Shown here: piece after piece, positions 1 to 7,750 of the stretch
How positions within the stretch are numbered: position 1 is the first letter of the stretch
How the letters are laid out: each line of letters begins with the position of its first letter
Source: Azospirillum sp. B4
GTDB taxonomy: Bacteria > Pseudomonadota > Alphaproteobacteria > Azospirillales > Azospirillaceae
Direction of reading: 5' to 3'
DNA: 64,000 bases
Assembly: GCF_000333275.1 (NCBI RefSeq)
Contig: NZ_BACU01000079.1
Span: forward strand, 1-64,000
Position numbers and translations under genes: made by a program
The notes under the pieces: generated by a model
What the model was told of the DNA's origin: nothing
Database searches by the model: none
The model's input: the letters and a program-made list of their open reading frames with translations, nothing else

Positions 1-318
1 CGGCGCGCTGTGGTGCGACCCGCACGACACGGCCTGGGGGTCGCGGAAGAACAGGCCGGACTGCGAACCGCTCTCGGCGAAGTCGATGGTGACGCCTTGA
101 AGCAGCAGGCGGCTCTCCACGGGCAGGAACAGCCGCAGGCCATCGCGTTCGACGACGGCGTCACCCGGCCGCGCGGCGCTTTCCACGCTGATGTCCGCCG
201 ACAGGCCGGAACAGCCGCCCGGACTCAACACCAGGCGGAAGCCGCTGCCCGGGCCGCCGTCGGCGCGCACCATGAAGCGGATGAAGCGCTCCGCCGCGGG
301 AGTGATGGTGAAGCTCAT
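1..318 (-). CDS. HesB/IscA-family Fe-S assembly protein (partial, cut by left edge)
   Basis: The frame begins MSFTITPAAERFIRF and stays open to the window edge (106 codons, no stop). The stretch SGFRLVLSPGGCSGLSADI matches the A-type Fe-S carrier fold, with the first conserved Cys in GGCSG. The pair of Cys expected near the C-terminus is off the window or just at its edge (AVSCGSH is visible). The start is chosen by an AAGGAG ribosome site 10 bases upstream. It lies 14 bases behind fdxN and is the last visible gene of the nifT-SIR2-nifB-fdxN unit, so a role in loading Fe-S clusters onto nitrogenase proteins is inferred. It is distinct from the second IscA-like gene at 15013-15333. Confidence 0.8.
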   Translation of the reverse strand, partial: MSFTITPAAERFIRFMVRADGGPGSGFRLVLSPGGCSGLSADISVESAARPGDAVVERDGLRLFLPVESRLLLQGVTIDFAESGSQSGLFFRDPQAVSCGSHHSAP

Positions 319-332
319 GGGGAAAGTCTCCT

Positions 333-557
333 TTACGCCGGCAGCTGGTAGCGGGGATATGAGGTGTCGATGACGCAGGTGTTGTCGACTGGGCAGACGG
401 CGGCGCACTGCGGCGCGTCGAAATGGCCCAGACACTCCGTGCACTTCTTGGGATTGATGACGAAGGTCCCGTTCTTTTCCGAAATGGCCACGTTGGGGCA
501 TTCGGCTTCGCAGGCGGAACAGCTGGTGCACTGGGACGCGATGATCTTCAAGGCCAT
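333..557 (-). CDS. fdxN: 2[4Fe-4S] ferredoxin FdxN
   Basis: This 74-residue protein is a bacterial-type ferredoxin. The first cluster motif is [12 protein letters not shown] (residues about 11-22). The second is [18 protein letters not shown] (about 40-57), with the longer Cys spacing typical of nif-linked FdxN. In nitrogen fixers FdxN passes electrons to NifB for NifB-co synthesis and can also feed dinitrogenase reductase. A GAGGAG ribosome site sits about 8 bases before the ATG. It follows nifB by about 70 bases in the same direction, the usual nifB-fdxN arrangement, so it is probably co-transcribed. Confidence 0.95.
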   Translation of the reverse strand: MALKIIASQCTSCSACEAECPNVAISEKNGTFVINPKKCTECLGHFDAPQCAAVCPVDNTCVIDTSYPRYQLPA

Positions 558-626
558 GACAGGATGCTCCTCTTGGGGAATATCCTGGCGCGGCGGGGAT
601 GCGGGCCCCGGCCGCGCCAGGGTGCC

Positions 627-2198
627 TCAGGCTGCGACGATCAGCGCGCCCTGGCGGATGGCGGCGTCGCCGCGCGGTTGGTGTTCCAGCGCACCGCTGG
701 CCACCTTTTCCAGATAGCCCTTGAACCAGGCTATGGCCGACTTCTCGATGAATTCGTGGGCGTAGCCGTCCACGGGCTCGATGCCGGCCTTGGTCAGGTC
801 GTCCTTGGGACAGCCACCGATCTTGGCGACGAAGACGGCGTGGCAGTCGTTGATGGCGCGGATGACGGTTTCCAGGCTGCCCTCGTCGCCGTAGCCGCCC
901 TGGCAATACAGGTCCACCCGCCGGTGGCCGACGAACTTGGCGCCCGCCGTCGACAGCTCATACACCTGGAATTCCTTGGCGTGGCCGAAATGCTCGTTGA
1001 TCAGGCCGGAGCCCTTGGTCGCCACCGCGACCAGCAGGGTGATGTCGCTGCTCTCCCCCGCCAGGGTGGCCAGTTCCTCATGCTTGGCCGCCACCTTGGC
1101 CACGCGCTCCTCCTCCACCTTGGCCTGGTAGGCCTTGCGGCCGTCGAGGTCGTAGGCGACCTCCATCTCCATGATCTTTTCGGTGGTGAATTCGGCGCTG
1201 CGGTCTTCGCCCAGCAGGCCGACGGCGTCGGCGCGGCACTGGCGGCAATGCCGCATCATGTTCATCTCGCCCTCGCAACTGTCCTGCAGGGCCTTCAATT
1301 CCTGCGCCGTGGGGCCGCGCTGGCCGGTCAGGCCGAAGACGGTGCCATGCTCGGGGGCGGAGATCAGGGGCATGATGTTGTGCAGGAAGGCGCCGCGCGA
1401 CTTCACCGCCCGGTTCACCTCCACCAGGTGCTGGTCGTTGACCCCGGGGATCATGACCGAGTTGACCTTGCACAGGATGCCGCGCTCGGTCAGCATCTCC
1501 AGGCCCTGCAGCTGCCGGTCCGTCAGGATCTTGGCCGCCTCCACGCCGGTGTAGCGCTTGTGGTTCCAGAAGATCCACGGATAGATCTTCGCGCCGATTT
1601 CCGGGTCCACCATGTTGATGGTGATGGTCACGTGATCGACGTTGTAGCGCGCGATGGTGTCGACATGGTCGGGCAGCGCCAGGCCGTTGGTCGACAGGCA
1701 CAGCTTGATGTCCGGCGCCGTCTGGGAGATCAGCTCGAAGGTCTTGAAGGTCTTGGCCGGGTTGGCCAGCGGATCGCCGGGGCCGGCGATGCCCAGCACC
1801 GTCATCTGCGGAATGGTGGAAGCGACGGCCACCACCTTCTTGGCCGCCTGCTCCGGCGTCAGCCGTTCGCTGACCACGCCGGGGCGGGATTCGTTGGCGC
1901 AGTCGTATTTGCGGTTGCAGTAATTGCACTGGATGTTGCAGGCGGGCGCCACCGCCACATGCATGCGGGCGTAATGGTGGTGCGCCTCCTCGCTATAGCA
2001 GGGATGGTTCTTCACCTTCTCCCAAATCTCGGTGGGCAGATCGCCCTGGCCAGCGGCGGACCCGCAGCTGGCCTTGCCGCTGCCGCCCTGGGTGCCACAG
2101 CCCTTGTGCTCCGCCACCTGCTGCATCACGGCGTCGATGGTGACGAGGGGAGTAAGGGAGCTGGCGGCGGGCCCGTCCTGCTGCGTCGATGCGTGCAT
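627..2198 (-). CDS. nifB: NifB, FeMo-cofactor radical SAM synthase
   Basis: NifB builds the Fe-S-carbide core (NifB-co) of FeMo-co from two [4Fe-4S] clusters using S-adenosylmethionine. The radical SAM motif CNIQCNYC lies at about residues 68-75, followed by the family signature around [10 protein letters not shown]. The C-terminal part (from about residue 400, [20 protein letters not shown]) is the NifX-like FeMo-co-carrier domain found in long NifB proteins. I chose the ATG at 2198 (MHASTQQDG, 523 aa) because GAGGA lies 6 bases before it. The ATG at 2204 would leave no spacing. It lies 135 bases downstream of the SIR2-like gene and is probably driven by the nifT promoter. Confidence 0.97.
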   Translation of the reverse strand: MHASTQQDGPAASSLTPLVTIDAVMQQVAEHKGCGTQGGSGKASCGSAAGQGDLPTEIWEKVKNHPCYSEEAHHHYARMHVAVAPACNIQCNYCNRKYDCANESRPGVVSERLTPEQAAKKVVAVASTIPQMTVLGIAGPGDPLANPAKTFKTFELISQTAPDIKLCLSTNGLALPDHVDTIARYNVDHVTITINMVDPEIGAKIYPWIFWNHKRYTGVEAAKILTDRQLQGLEMLTERGILCKVNSVMIPGVNDQHLVEVNRAVKSRGAFLHNIMPLISAPEHGTVFGLTGQRGPTAQELKALQDSCEGEMNMMRHCRQCRADAVGLLGEDRSAEFTTEKIMEMEVAYDLDGRKAYQAKVEEERVAKVAAKHEELATLAGESSDITLLVAVATKGSGLINEHFGHAKEFQVYELSTAGAKFVGHRRVDLYCQGGYGDEGSLETVIRAINDCHAVFVAKIGGCPKDDLTKAGIEPVDGYAHEFIEKSAIAWFKGYLEKVASGALEHQPRGDAAIRQGALIVAA

Positions 2199-2316
2199 GG
2201 TCATTCCTCGCTTATGGGCGGTCCCGCACTTGCGGAGCGGGGACCGGCGGTCGGACGTCAGGGCCGTGCCATGGCACGGCGGTTCAACGGCAGGCGTTTG
2301 CTCACAGGCGTGTCAG

Positions 2317-2366
2317 GCCGCCTGGGCCAGAATGGCGGCTCAAGCCGCCTGGGTCAGGATGGCGGC
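2317..2366. repeat. Tandem duplication at the end of the SIR2-like gene
   Basis: Two 23-base copies (2317-2339 and 2344-2366) differ at two positions and repeat with a period of 27 bases. The right copy encodes the last residues of the SIR2-like protein (AAILTQAA-stop). The left copy lies just past the stop and would encode AAILAQAA in the same frame spacing. It looks like a recent slip duplication that left a vestigial C-terminus outside the gene. Confidence 0.7.
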
Positions 2367-3218
2367 GGCGCGTTCCAGGGGCAGGGCGATGGGCGTCACC
2401 CCCTGCGCCGCCAGGAACCTCACTTCGTTGCGGGTTAGCCCCTCCGGATCGACGACGGCGTAATGTGTGGAGCCTGAGCGTTTGGTGACCTGGCGGGCGT
2501 AGGTGCGCAGCAACTGGTCGTGGAACCGGCAGCCCAGGAACAGGAAGCCACGGTCCCGGCGCCGGTCCTTGACCACCTCGGGAATGGGCGTCTGGATGTC
2601 GATTTCCGTCAGGACCTCGACATAGTCGGCGTCGGAGATCAGGAAGTTTCGCGCCGGCACGGCGCCGCCATGAGGCTTGTACAGCAGCGTGGTCCACCCG
2701 GCCGCCGCATCGCGACCCACCTCCGCCCCCTCCGCATCGTAGAAGCGATACCAGCGATCCTCACCGATGCCGGCGCGGCTGATGCCCTGCACCTCACCCC
2801 AGTTCCCCCCCTGGGCTGCCAGGGCGGCACGCATGGCGCCGTCGTACCAGGTGTCGACGATCAGGGGCAGGCCCAGGCCGGCCAGATGGGCGTGCAGGGC
2901 CGTGGGCGCCACGGGCGCCTGAAACGCCTCCGCCATCCAGGCGGACAGGGTGGAACGATGCTTGTAGCTTTCGATGTGCTGGGCCGACGCCCAGGCGTTA
3001 CCCTTGGCGCGGCGCGGCAAGGCCACCTTGCCGGCGAAGAAGTCCGCCAGCGCCTCAGGCGTGGCCGGTGCCGGCGACACCGCGCCGGGTGTCAGCGTCT
3101 GGGCCAGGCCCGCCCCCAGGTAGGGCACCACCCGGCCCTGCCGCAGGCCGGCGGCGAGGTCGGCCAGCAGGTCTTCCGCCGCCGCCGTCGTGTCCGGCAG
3201 AGCTAGCGCCGCGGTCAT
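2340..3218 (-). CDS. SIR2-like NAD-binding protein of the nifB operon
   Basis: This 292-residue protein has a SIR2-type N-terminus (LRQGRVVPYLGAGLAQTLTPG, about 25-46, with a GAG nucleotide loop). A C-terminal segment FLFLGCRFHDQLLRTYA (about 232-248) resembles the SIR2_2 group of predicted NAD hydrolases/deacylases. Its ATG overlaps the nifT stop (ATGA), so the two are translationally coupled. Genes of this type recur in nif clusters of alphaproteobacteria, but to my knowledge their role is unsettled. I infer a nif-linked accessory function, and nothing in the sequence shows its substrate. The last codons are tandemly duplicated past the stop. Confidence 0.8.
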   Translation of the reverse strand: MTAALALPDTTAAAEDLLADLAAGLRQGRVVPYLGAGLAQTLTPGAVSPAPATPEALADFFAGKVALPRRAKGNAWASAQHIESYKHRSTLSAWMAEAFQAPVAPTALHAHLAGLGLPLIVDTWYDGAMRAALAAQGGNWGEVQGISRAGIGEDRWYRFYDAEGAEVGRDAAAGWTTLLYKPHGGAVPARNFLISDADYVEVLTEIDIQTPIPEVVKDRRRDRGFLFLGCRFHDQLLRTYARQVTKRSGSTHYAVVDPEGLTRNEVRFLAAQGVTPIALPLERAAAILTQAA

Positions 3219-3439
3219 TGCCCGTCCTCCTCATCGCCGCGCTTGCGCGCGTTGACCGTGATGGGCAGGCGCGTGTCCGCCGCCATGGGCGGCAGCTCCA
3301 GCACCCAGCCGTTGGCGATGCGCACCCAGCCGCCCCACAGCGTCTCGTGCTCCGCCTCCACCACGGGCTCCTCAAGGTCCTTCTTGGGCACGTATATCGA
3401 CAGGCCGCTCTCAGGCGAGCGGCGGATCATCACCTTCAT
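3215..3439 (-). CDS. nifT: NifT/FixU small nif protein
   Basis: This 74-residue protein begins MKVMIRRSPESGLSIYVPKK and contains WGGWVRIANGWVLELP (about 35-50), the recognisable NifT/FixU core. NifT is a small protein conserved in Mo-nitrogenase clusters, and mutants show little phenotype. The frame stays open upstream to 3733, but the ATG at 3439 gives the family length and sits about 35 bases after the predicted sigma-54 start site, so the longer reading was rejected. It is the first gene of the nifT-SIR2-nifB-fdxN-hesB unit. Confidence 0.93.
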   Translation of the reverse strand: MKVMIRRSPESGLSIYVPKKDLEEPVVEAEHETLWGGWVRIANGWVLELPPMAADTRLPITVNARKRGDEEDGQ

Positions 3440-3485
3440 CGACCGGTTCCTTGATCCTGGTCTCGGGGGGAGTGACCTGAATTCA

Positions 3486-3500
3486 GCAAGGGCCGTGCCA
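3486..3500 (-). promoter_or_regulatory. Sigma-54 (-24/-12) promoter of the nifT-nifB unit
   Basis: Read on the minus strand this is TGGCACGGCCCTTGC, with the GG and GC dinucleotides 10 bases apart. That is a full match to TGGCAC-N5-TTGC. Transcription would start about 12 bases downstream, some 35 bases before the nifT ATG. Confidence 0.9.
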
Positions 3501-3567
3501 GGCGCCATCAGCGCGGAAAAACGGCGGAAGGGCTGGGGTTTCGCGCATTTGGCCCATCCCCCGCCAA

Positions 3568-3604
3568 CGTCGGGAACCCGACAGCCCCTGTCGCATCCGC
3601 GACC
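3568..3604. promoter_or_regulatory. Two imperfect NifA upstream sites between nifT and DUF2478
   Basis: NifA binds TGT-N10-ACA. Here 3568-3583 reads CGT-N10-ACA and 3589-3604 reads TGT-N10-ACC, one mismatch each. They lie 68-104 bases upstream of the nifT -24 element and 53-89 bases upstream of the plus-strand -24 element at 3657, so a shared enhancer is plausible. The mismatches keep confidence moderate. Confidence 0.5.
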
Positions 3605-3656
3605 GGATTGGTCCTCACCAGCGGCCGCCTGTCCGGGATCGGTGGGACCACGGGAT

Positions 3657-3671
3657 TGGCATGGCGCCTGC
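3657..3671 (+). promoter_or_regulatory. Sigma-54-like promoter of the DUF2478 gene
   Basis: TGGCAT-N5-CTGC with exact GG-N10-GC spacing; the deviations are T for C at the end of the -24 box and C for T at the start of the -12 box. It lies 60 bases before the DUF2478 ATG and diverges from the nifT promoter. Confidence 0.6.
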
Positions 3672-3731
3672 AACCGGCGGACAATCCCCGCACATGACCG
3701 TCGGGGAACAGTCCAGCCTACAGGAGGCCCC

Positions 3732-4307
3732 ATGCCTGACAGCGTCGCCTACACCCAGAACCTGTTGAACCTGGCCGCCGTGATCTATCAACCGGCGGAC
3801 GATGTCGACCGGATGCTGGCCACCTTCGCCGAGGACCTGCGCGCCGCTGGCCACGCCATCGGCGGCATCATCCAGCGCAACATCCACAACGCCTGTGGCC
3901 CGGTGACGCTGATGGAAGTGGTGGATCTGCGGACCGACCGGGTCATACCCATCTGCCAGAATCTGGGGCCGGGCTCGACCTCATGCCGGCTGAACCAGGC
4001 GGGCCTGGCCGACGCCGCCCAAGCCGTCAGCCAGGCCATCGGCGAGGGCGTGGAGTTGATCATCATCAACAAGTTCGGCAAGACGGAAGCCGAGGGCGGC
4101 GGCCTGCGCGCCGAACTGGCGGCGGCGATCGGCGCCGGCCTGCCCGTGCTGACCGCCGTGCCGGAACGCTTCTACGGCGCGTGGCTGGCCTTCACCGGGG
4201 GTTATGGCACAACGCTGCTGTGCGATGGCGCCATCATCGCCGACTGGTGGAACGAAACCTCACGCTGGGCGGCGGCGCGCCGGCGCGCCGGCGAGGCCGG
4301 GGCCTGA
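3732..4307 (+). CDS. DUF2478 protein, nif-linked, probable molybdenum-related
   Basis: This 191-residue protein (MPDSVAYTQNLLNLAAVIYQ at the N-terminus) fits the DUF2478 family. These are small proteins often encoded beside molybdate uptake or Mo-binding genes, with a layout reminiscent of nucleoside-triphosphate-binding proteins, though I see no clear P-loop here. A segment GVELIIINKFGKTEAEGGG (about 112-130) is the most family-like part. The ATG at 3732 has AGGAGG 5 bases upstream; the longer open frame upstream is non-coding. It diverges from nifT under its own sigma-54-like promoter and converges on mop, which fits a Mo-handling role. That role is inference from family and position. Confidence 0.75.
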   Translation: MPDSVAYTQNLLNLAAVIYQPADDVDRMLATFAEDLRAAGHAIGGIIQRNIHNACGPVTLMEVVDLRTDRVIPICQNLGPGSTSCRLNQAGLADAAQAVSQAIGEGVELIIINKFGKTEAEGGGLRAELAAAIGAGLPVLTAVPERFYGAWLAFTGGYGTTLLCDGAIIADWWNETSRWAAARRRAGEAGA

Positions 4308-4313
4308 TATACA

Positions 4314-4347
4314 AAAAGGGGGCGGGCCACGGGCGCCGCCCCCTTTT
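4314..4347. terminator. Bidirectional terminator between DUF2478 and mop
   Basis: A perfect 11-bp stem (4314-4324 paired with 4337-4347) carries an A4 tract on one side and a T4 tract on the other. It would terminate both the plus-strand DUF2478 transcript and the minus-strand nifA-mop transcript. It sits in the 63-base gap between the two convergent stops. Confidence 0.85.
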
Positions 4348-4370
4348 CCCAAAACCCTACCCTTCGCGCT

Positions 4371-4577
4371 TTACTTGCCGATGATCACGTCGGACGACTT
4401 GATGATCGCCGATACGGTGTCGCCCACCTTGATCTCCAGGTCATCCACCGACTCATTGGTGATGGATGAGGTGAGTAGACAGCCGTTGGCGATCTCGATC
4501 TTCACATGGGCGGTGGTGACGCCCTTGGTGACGGAAACGACCTTGCCTTCAATGACGTTACGCGCGCTGAGCTTCAT
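4371..4577 (-). CDS. mop: Molbindin (Mop), molybdate-binding protein
   Basis: This 68-residue single-domain TOBE/Mop protein begins MKLSARNVIEGKVVSVTKG and ends VGDTVSAIIKSSDVIIGK. Molbindins form hexamers that store or buffer molybdate in the cytoplasm. It follows nifA by only 36 bases in the same direction, so it is probably co-transcribed with the activator and ends at the hairpin at 4314-4347. Together with DUF2478, ModD, the YqeB-like protein and NifQ it gives this cluster an unusually full molybdenum-handling set. Confidence 0.92.
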   Translation of the reverse strand: MKLSARNVIEGKVVSVTKGVTTAHVKIEIANGCLLTSSITNESVDDLEIKVGDTVSAIIKSSDVIIGK

Positions 4578-4613
4578 TATGCAGACCTACCTTCTGAGGA
4601 TGTGACGGATGGA

Positions 4614-6383
4614 TCAGAACTTCTTGACTGGTATGTTGTGCTTGGTCAGCGCGTAGCCGACCTGACGGGGGGTGAGATTCAGCAGCCGGGCGGCCTTGGC
4701 CTGGACCCAGCCGGCGGTCTCCATGGCCTGCAGCAGGCGTTCGCGTTCCGACAGGCCATCACCCTGCGCCACACTGCAGGTCCCCGACTGCGGGCAACTG
4801 GCGGGCCGCGCCGCAGCCGCGTCCCCCGGGCCGTCGGCCGGCGGCGGCTGCGGCGGGGATACGCGGGGGATGATCTTGAACGACGCGCCCGTGCCGATGG
4901 CCCCTTTCCACAGGGTGGATGACAGACATTCGTCATGGTGGCAGGCGAAGTCGTCCGCCACGATCCTGGGTTCCTTCGCCAGGGTGGCCGTCCGCCGCAC
5001 ACAGTTCTCCAGCTCGCGGACGTTGCCGGGGAAATAGCAGGTTTCCAGCACATCCTTCGCTGACGCGGTCAACGCCATCTGGGTGCCGTGCTCCTGGTTG
5101 AAGCGCCGCAGGAATTCACCGGCCAGTAGGTTCACGTCCTCGCGCCTGTCACGCAGGGCCGGCAGCGCGATGGAGACGACGTTGATGCGATAGTACAGGT
5201 CGGCGCGGAACTCCCCCTTGGCCACCGCGTCCTCCAGGTTCCGGTTGGTCGCCGTGACCAGCCGGACATCGACCTGCAAGGTGCGCGAGCCGCCCACCCG
5301 CTCGAACTCGCCCTCCTGCAGGACGCGCAGCAGCTTGGCCTGGAACGACGGGGATATCTCACCGATCTCATCCAGGAACAGGGTACCGCCGTGCGCCAGC
5401 TCGAACCGGCCCTTGCGTTGGGTGAGCGCGCCGGTGAAGGCGCCCTTCTCGTGCCCGAACAGCTCGGACTCCAGCATGGATTCCGGCAGCGCGGCACAGT
5501 TCAGCTTGACGAACGGCCCCTTGCGGCGGGGTGACAGGTCGTGGGTGGCCCGGGCGAACAGCTCCTTGCCGGTGCCGGATTCCCCGCGCAGCAGCACCGT
5601 GGAATTGCTGCGGGCCACGATCTTGATCTTGTCGACCACGGCGCGGATGGCCGGGCTGGATCCCACGATGCCCTGGACGCCCGTTCCCTGGCTTCCGGCC
5701 TCGCGTTCCGGCCGCACGGATTCCGACAGCTCCTTCTCCAGCCGCCGCTGCGCGCTCATCAGCCGTTCGCGATCGCGGCCGATGACATCGTGCAGGCGCA
5801 CCGTCTGGCCGACCAGGTTGGCGATCATCACCAGGAAGCGGACGTCCTCATCCAGGCGAACCATGGTCCGCCCATCCCAGGTCCGGTCCAGGGTCAGCGT
5901 TCCGATGACCCGGTCCCGTTCCTTGATGGGCACGCCGATGAACGAGACGCGCGCATCCGTGTCCCATTCCACCGGCGACCAGTCGGCGAACAGCGGGCTG
6001 TCCGCCACGCTTTCCACCACCACCGGCATCTGGGTGGTGACAACTTGGCCAATGGCCCGTTCCGGCAACCGGTCGAAGTAGCTCTTGGCGTTCTTCTCCG
6101 TCCATCCCAGGCCCACCACCACCTCGGGCGAGCCGTCGTCGCCCAGCAGGGCGATGATGCCGTGGTGCATTTCCAGGAAGCTGGACAGCAGGGCCAGGAC
6201 GTTGGACAGAGTCGTTTCCAGCCGTGCCGGGACGGCCAGAATCTTGGAAATCTCATAAACGCCGTGCAGCGCGATTTCCGCGCGGGTGGAAAATTCGCTG
6301 GCCCGTGAGGCCCCACCCGCTTGCGGTGCGGAAAGGGCCTGAGGGGAGGAAGACAGAGATGAGGCGGCACCAGTCAAAGGCAT
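4614..6383 (-). CDS. nifA: NifA, sigma-54 activator of nif genes
   Basis: This 589-residue enhancer-binding protein has a GAF domain (about 25-190), a sigma-54 AAA+ domain (about 235-470, Walker A GESGTGKE, GAFTGA loop present) and a Fis-type HTH at the C-terminus (AARLLNLTPRQVGYALTKHN). The end of the AAA+ domain and the linker show C-X11-C-X19-C-X4-C (Cys in CYFPGN, ELENC, FAC and DEC). That is the metal/redox motif of the oxygen-sensitive NifA class, so activity should be lost in oxygen without NifL. AGAGGAGA lies 8 bases before the ATG. No sigma-54 promoter is seen upstream; a 16-bp palindrome at 6469-6484 may be an operator. Confidence 0.97.
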   Translation of the reverse strand: MPLTGAASSLSSSPQALSAPQAGGASRASEFSTRAEIALHGVYEISKILAVPARLETTLSNVLALLSSFLEMHHGIIALLGDDGSPEVVVGLGWTEKNAKSYFDRLPERAIGQVVTTQMPVVVESVADSPLFADWSPVEWDTDARVSFIGVPIKERDRVIGTLTLDRTWDGRTMVRLDEDVRFLVMIANLVGQTVRLHDVIGRDRERLMSAQRRLEKELSESVRPEREAGSQGTGVQGIVGSSPAIRAVVDKIKIVARSNSTVLLRGESGTGKELFARATHDLSPRRKGPFVKLNCAALPESMLESELFGHEKGAFTGALTQRKGRFELAHGGTLFLDEIGEISPSFQAKLLRVLQEGEFERVGGSRTLQVDVRLVTATNRNLEDAVAKGEFRADLYYRINVVSIALPALRDRREDVNLLAGEFLRRFNQEHGTQMALTASAKDVLETCYFPGNVRELENCVRRTATLAKEPRIVADDFACHHDECLSSTLWKGAIGTGASFKIIPRVSPPQPPPADGPGDAAAARPASCPQSGTCSVAQGDGLSERERLLQAMETAGWVQAKAARLLNLTPRQVGYALTKHNIPVKKF

Positions 6384-6468
6384 CGGACGTCTCCTCTTGT
6401 CTGAGGCCTAACCATCCGACATCCGGCATCGGTCGTCGTGGACCGATTAACCAACTGTCTAATGTTAT

Positions 6469-6484
6469 TTTCGCAGGTGCGAAA
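6469..6484. promoter_or_regulatory. Palindrome upstream of nifA
   Basis: TTTCGCA-GG-TGCGAAA is a perfect 7-2-7 inverted repeat about 86 bases upstream of the nifA ATG, inside a locally AT-rich 180-base gap between modD and nifA. It matches neither the FNR/FixK box (TTGAT-N4-ATCAA) nor an NtrC site, so the binding protein is unknown. Confidence 0.45.
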
Positions 6485-6564
6485 CGCAGGCGCAAGAGGA
6501 TTCATTCCAAAAATCCGGACGATTATTAGTTCGGTCGGAAAATTAAATAAGACTACGAAAGTAT

Positions 6565-7431
6565 TCATACCGGCGAGATGCGGACCTGGATATCCGCCGG
6601 CTTGGCATGGAACGGGGCGGAGGTGACCAGGGTATCCGCCCCGGCGGCGGCATAGGCCGCGGCGTTGCCGGCGTTGATGCCGCCAGCTGCGGCGATAACG
6701 GGGCGGCCGTCGCCATGCCGGGCGATGCGACACACCAGGGCCCGCACCGCGTCGGGGGTGAACTTCTCCAGCTGGATGACATCGGCCCGGGCGGCGGCGG
6801 CGGCCATGGCCTCCGCCTCGGACGTCACCTCGACCATCACCGCCCGCTCCGGCACTCGCCGTTTCAGGGTGGTGATCGCCGTCGCCAGGTCATCGCCCAG
6901 GAAAACCCGGTGTTCGGGGAAGATCAGCAAGGTATCGGACAGGCCCAGGCGGTGGACCTCGCCGCCGCCGGCGATCACCGCCTTCAGGGACAGATGGCGG
7001 GTATAGGGAACCGACTTGCGCGTGCACAGCACCGGAATGCCTGGCTTAACCGCCCGGGCCGCCACGACGATGTCATGCGTCAGCGTGGCGATGCCGGAGG
7101 CCCATTCCATCACTGTCTGCGCCACCTTCCATCCCGCATGCAGGGCCGCGGCCGGCCCCTCGGCCGTCAGCAAGGGGGCGCCCGGGTCGTACGTCCCGCC
7201 GGCCTTGGCCGCGAAGGATACCGTCGCCCCCAGGCGCGTCAGCAGCCGTGCCGCCTCATCCACCCCGGACAGCACCAAGGCCGGCCGGGCGGCGAAGGTC
7301 ATGCGGCCGGGATGGGCGCCGATCCCCAGCGCGCGGGTGGTGAGGTCGCCGAAACGCAGGTCCTCCTCCACCAGGCGCTCGATCTCCGCCTCGGAAAGGC
7401 GCCAGGCCTGGGCGTCGCCATCCGCGTCCAT
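6565..7431 (-). CDS. modD: ModD, quinolinate-phosphoribosyltransferase-like molybdenum protein
   Basis: This 288-residue protein has the nicotinate/quinolinate phosphoribosyltransferase fold: LVEEDLRFGDLTTRALGIG at the N-terminus, TRKSVPYTRHLSLKAVIAGGG (about 148-168), and a C-terminal barrel ending VIAAAGGINAGNAAAYAAAGAD. The substitution pattern is that of ModD, the putative pyrophosphorylase found with molybdate transport genes. I chose the ATG at 7431, 4 bases after the fixX stop. The start at 7461 would overlap fixX by 26 bases. It is the last gene of the fixABCX unit. Its reaction is unproven in this family, and a link to molybdenum use is inferred. Confidence 0.85.
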   Translation of the reverse strand: MDADGDAQAWRLSEAEIERLVEEDLRFGDLTTRALGIGAHPGRMTFAARPALVLSGVDEAARLLTRLGATVSFAAKAGGTYDPGAPLLTAEGPAAALHAGWKVAQTVMEWASGIATLTHDIVVAARAVKPGIPVLCTRKSVPYTRHLSLKAVIAGGGEVHRLGLSDTLLIFPEHRVFLGDDLATAITTLKRRVPERAVMVEVTSEAEAMAAAAARADVIQLEKFTPDAVRALVCRIARHGDGRPVIAAAGGINAGNAAAYAAAGADTLVTSAPFHAKPADIQVRISPV

Positions 7432-7435
7432 GGGC

Positions 7436-7750
7436 TCAGCCGAACTTGAACAGGACGCCAAAGCCGCCGCGCGGGTAGTTCCATTCCAACTCGCCCGTCT
7501 TGGCGGTGACGACGCGGCAGGTGCCGCATTCGACGCAGCCGTCCACCACAGCCTCCACCTGGCCCTTGTCGTTCTGGCTGTAGCAACCGGCGGGACAGAG
7601 ATGGGTCAGCGCCAAAAGGGCCTTGGACGGCGCCTCGTGCGGCCTGATCCTGATGTGCGGCCGCCCCGCATCCACCAGGTAGCGGTTCTGGAACAGGCGC
7701 TCCTCGACCTTTACGACCGGCCCGGCCGATCCGACATCCACCATGCTCAT
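7436..7750 (-). CDS. fixX: FixX ferredoxin-like protein
   Basis: The short [4Fe-4S] partner of FixC has the family core [19 protein letters not shown] followed by CPAGCYS and CVECGTC in the C-terminal half. FixX passes low-potential electrons from the bifurcating FixABC complex towards nitrogenase. Three close ATGs exist (7756, 7750, 7744). GAGG lies 8 bases before the 7750 ATG, which also forms an ATGA overlap with the fixC stop, so 7750 is preferred (104 aa). Confidence 0.93.
   Translation of the reverse strand: MSMVDVGSAGPVVKVEERLFQNRYLVDAGRPHIRIRPHEAPSKALLALTHLCPAGCYSQNDKGQVEAVVDGCVECGTCRVVTAKTGELEWNYPRGGFGVLFKFG

Noticed and set aside
2256-2270. Possible sigma-54 promoter before nifB (TGGCACGGCCCTGAC on the minus strand, within an 18-bp palindrome)
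   Set aside because: It copies the nifT promoter up to the -12 box, but a T is missing, so the GC falls out of place. At best it is a decayed promoter.
423-2438. Long plus-strand open frame opposite nifB
   Set aside because: It is the antisense shadow of nifB in GC-rich DNA: low-complexity Gly/Ala/Arg/His content and no family resemblance.
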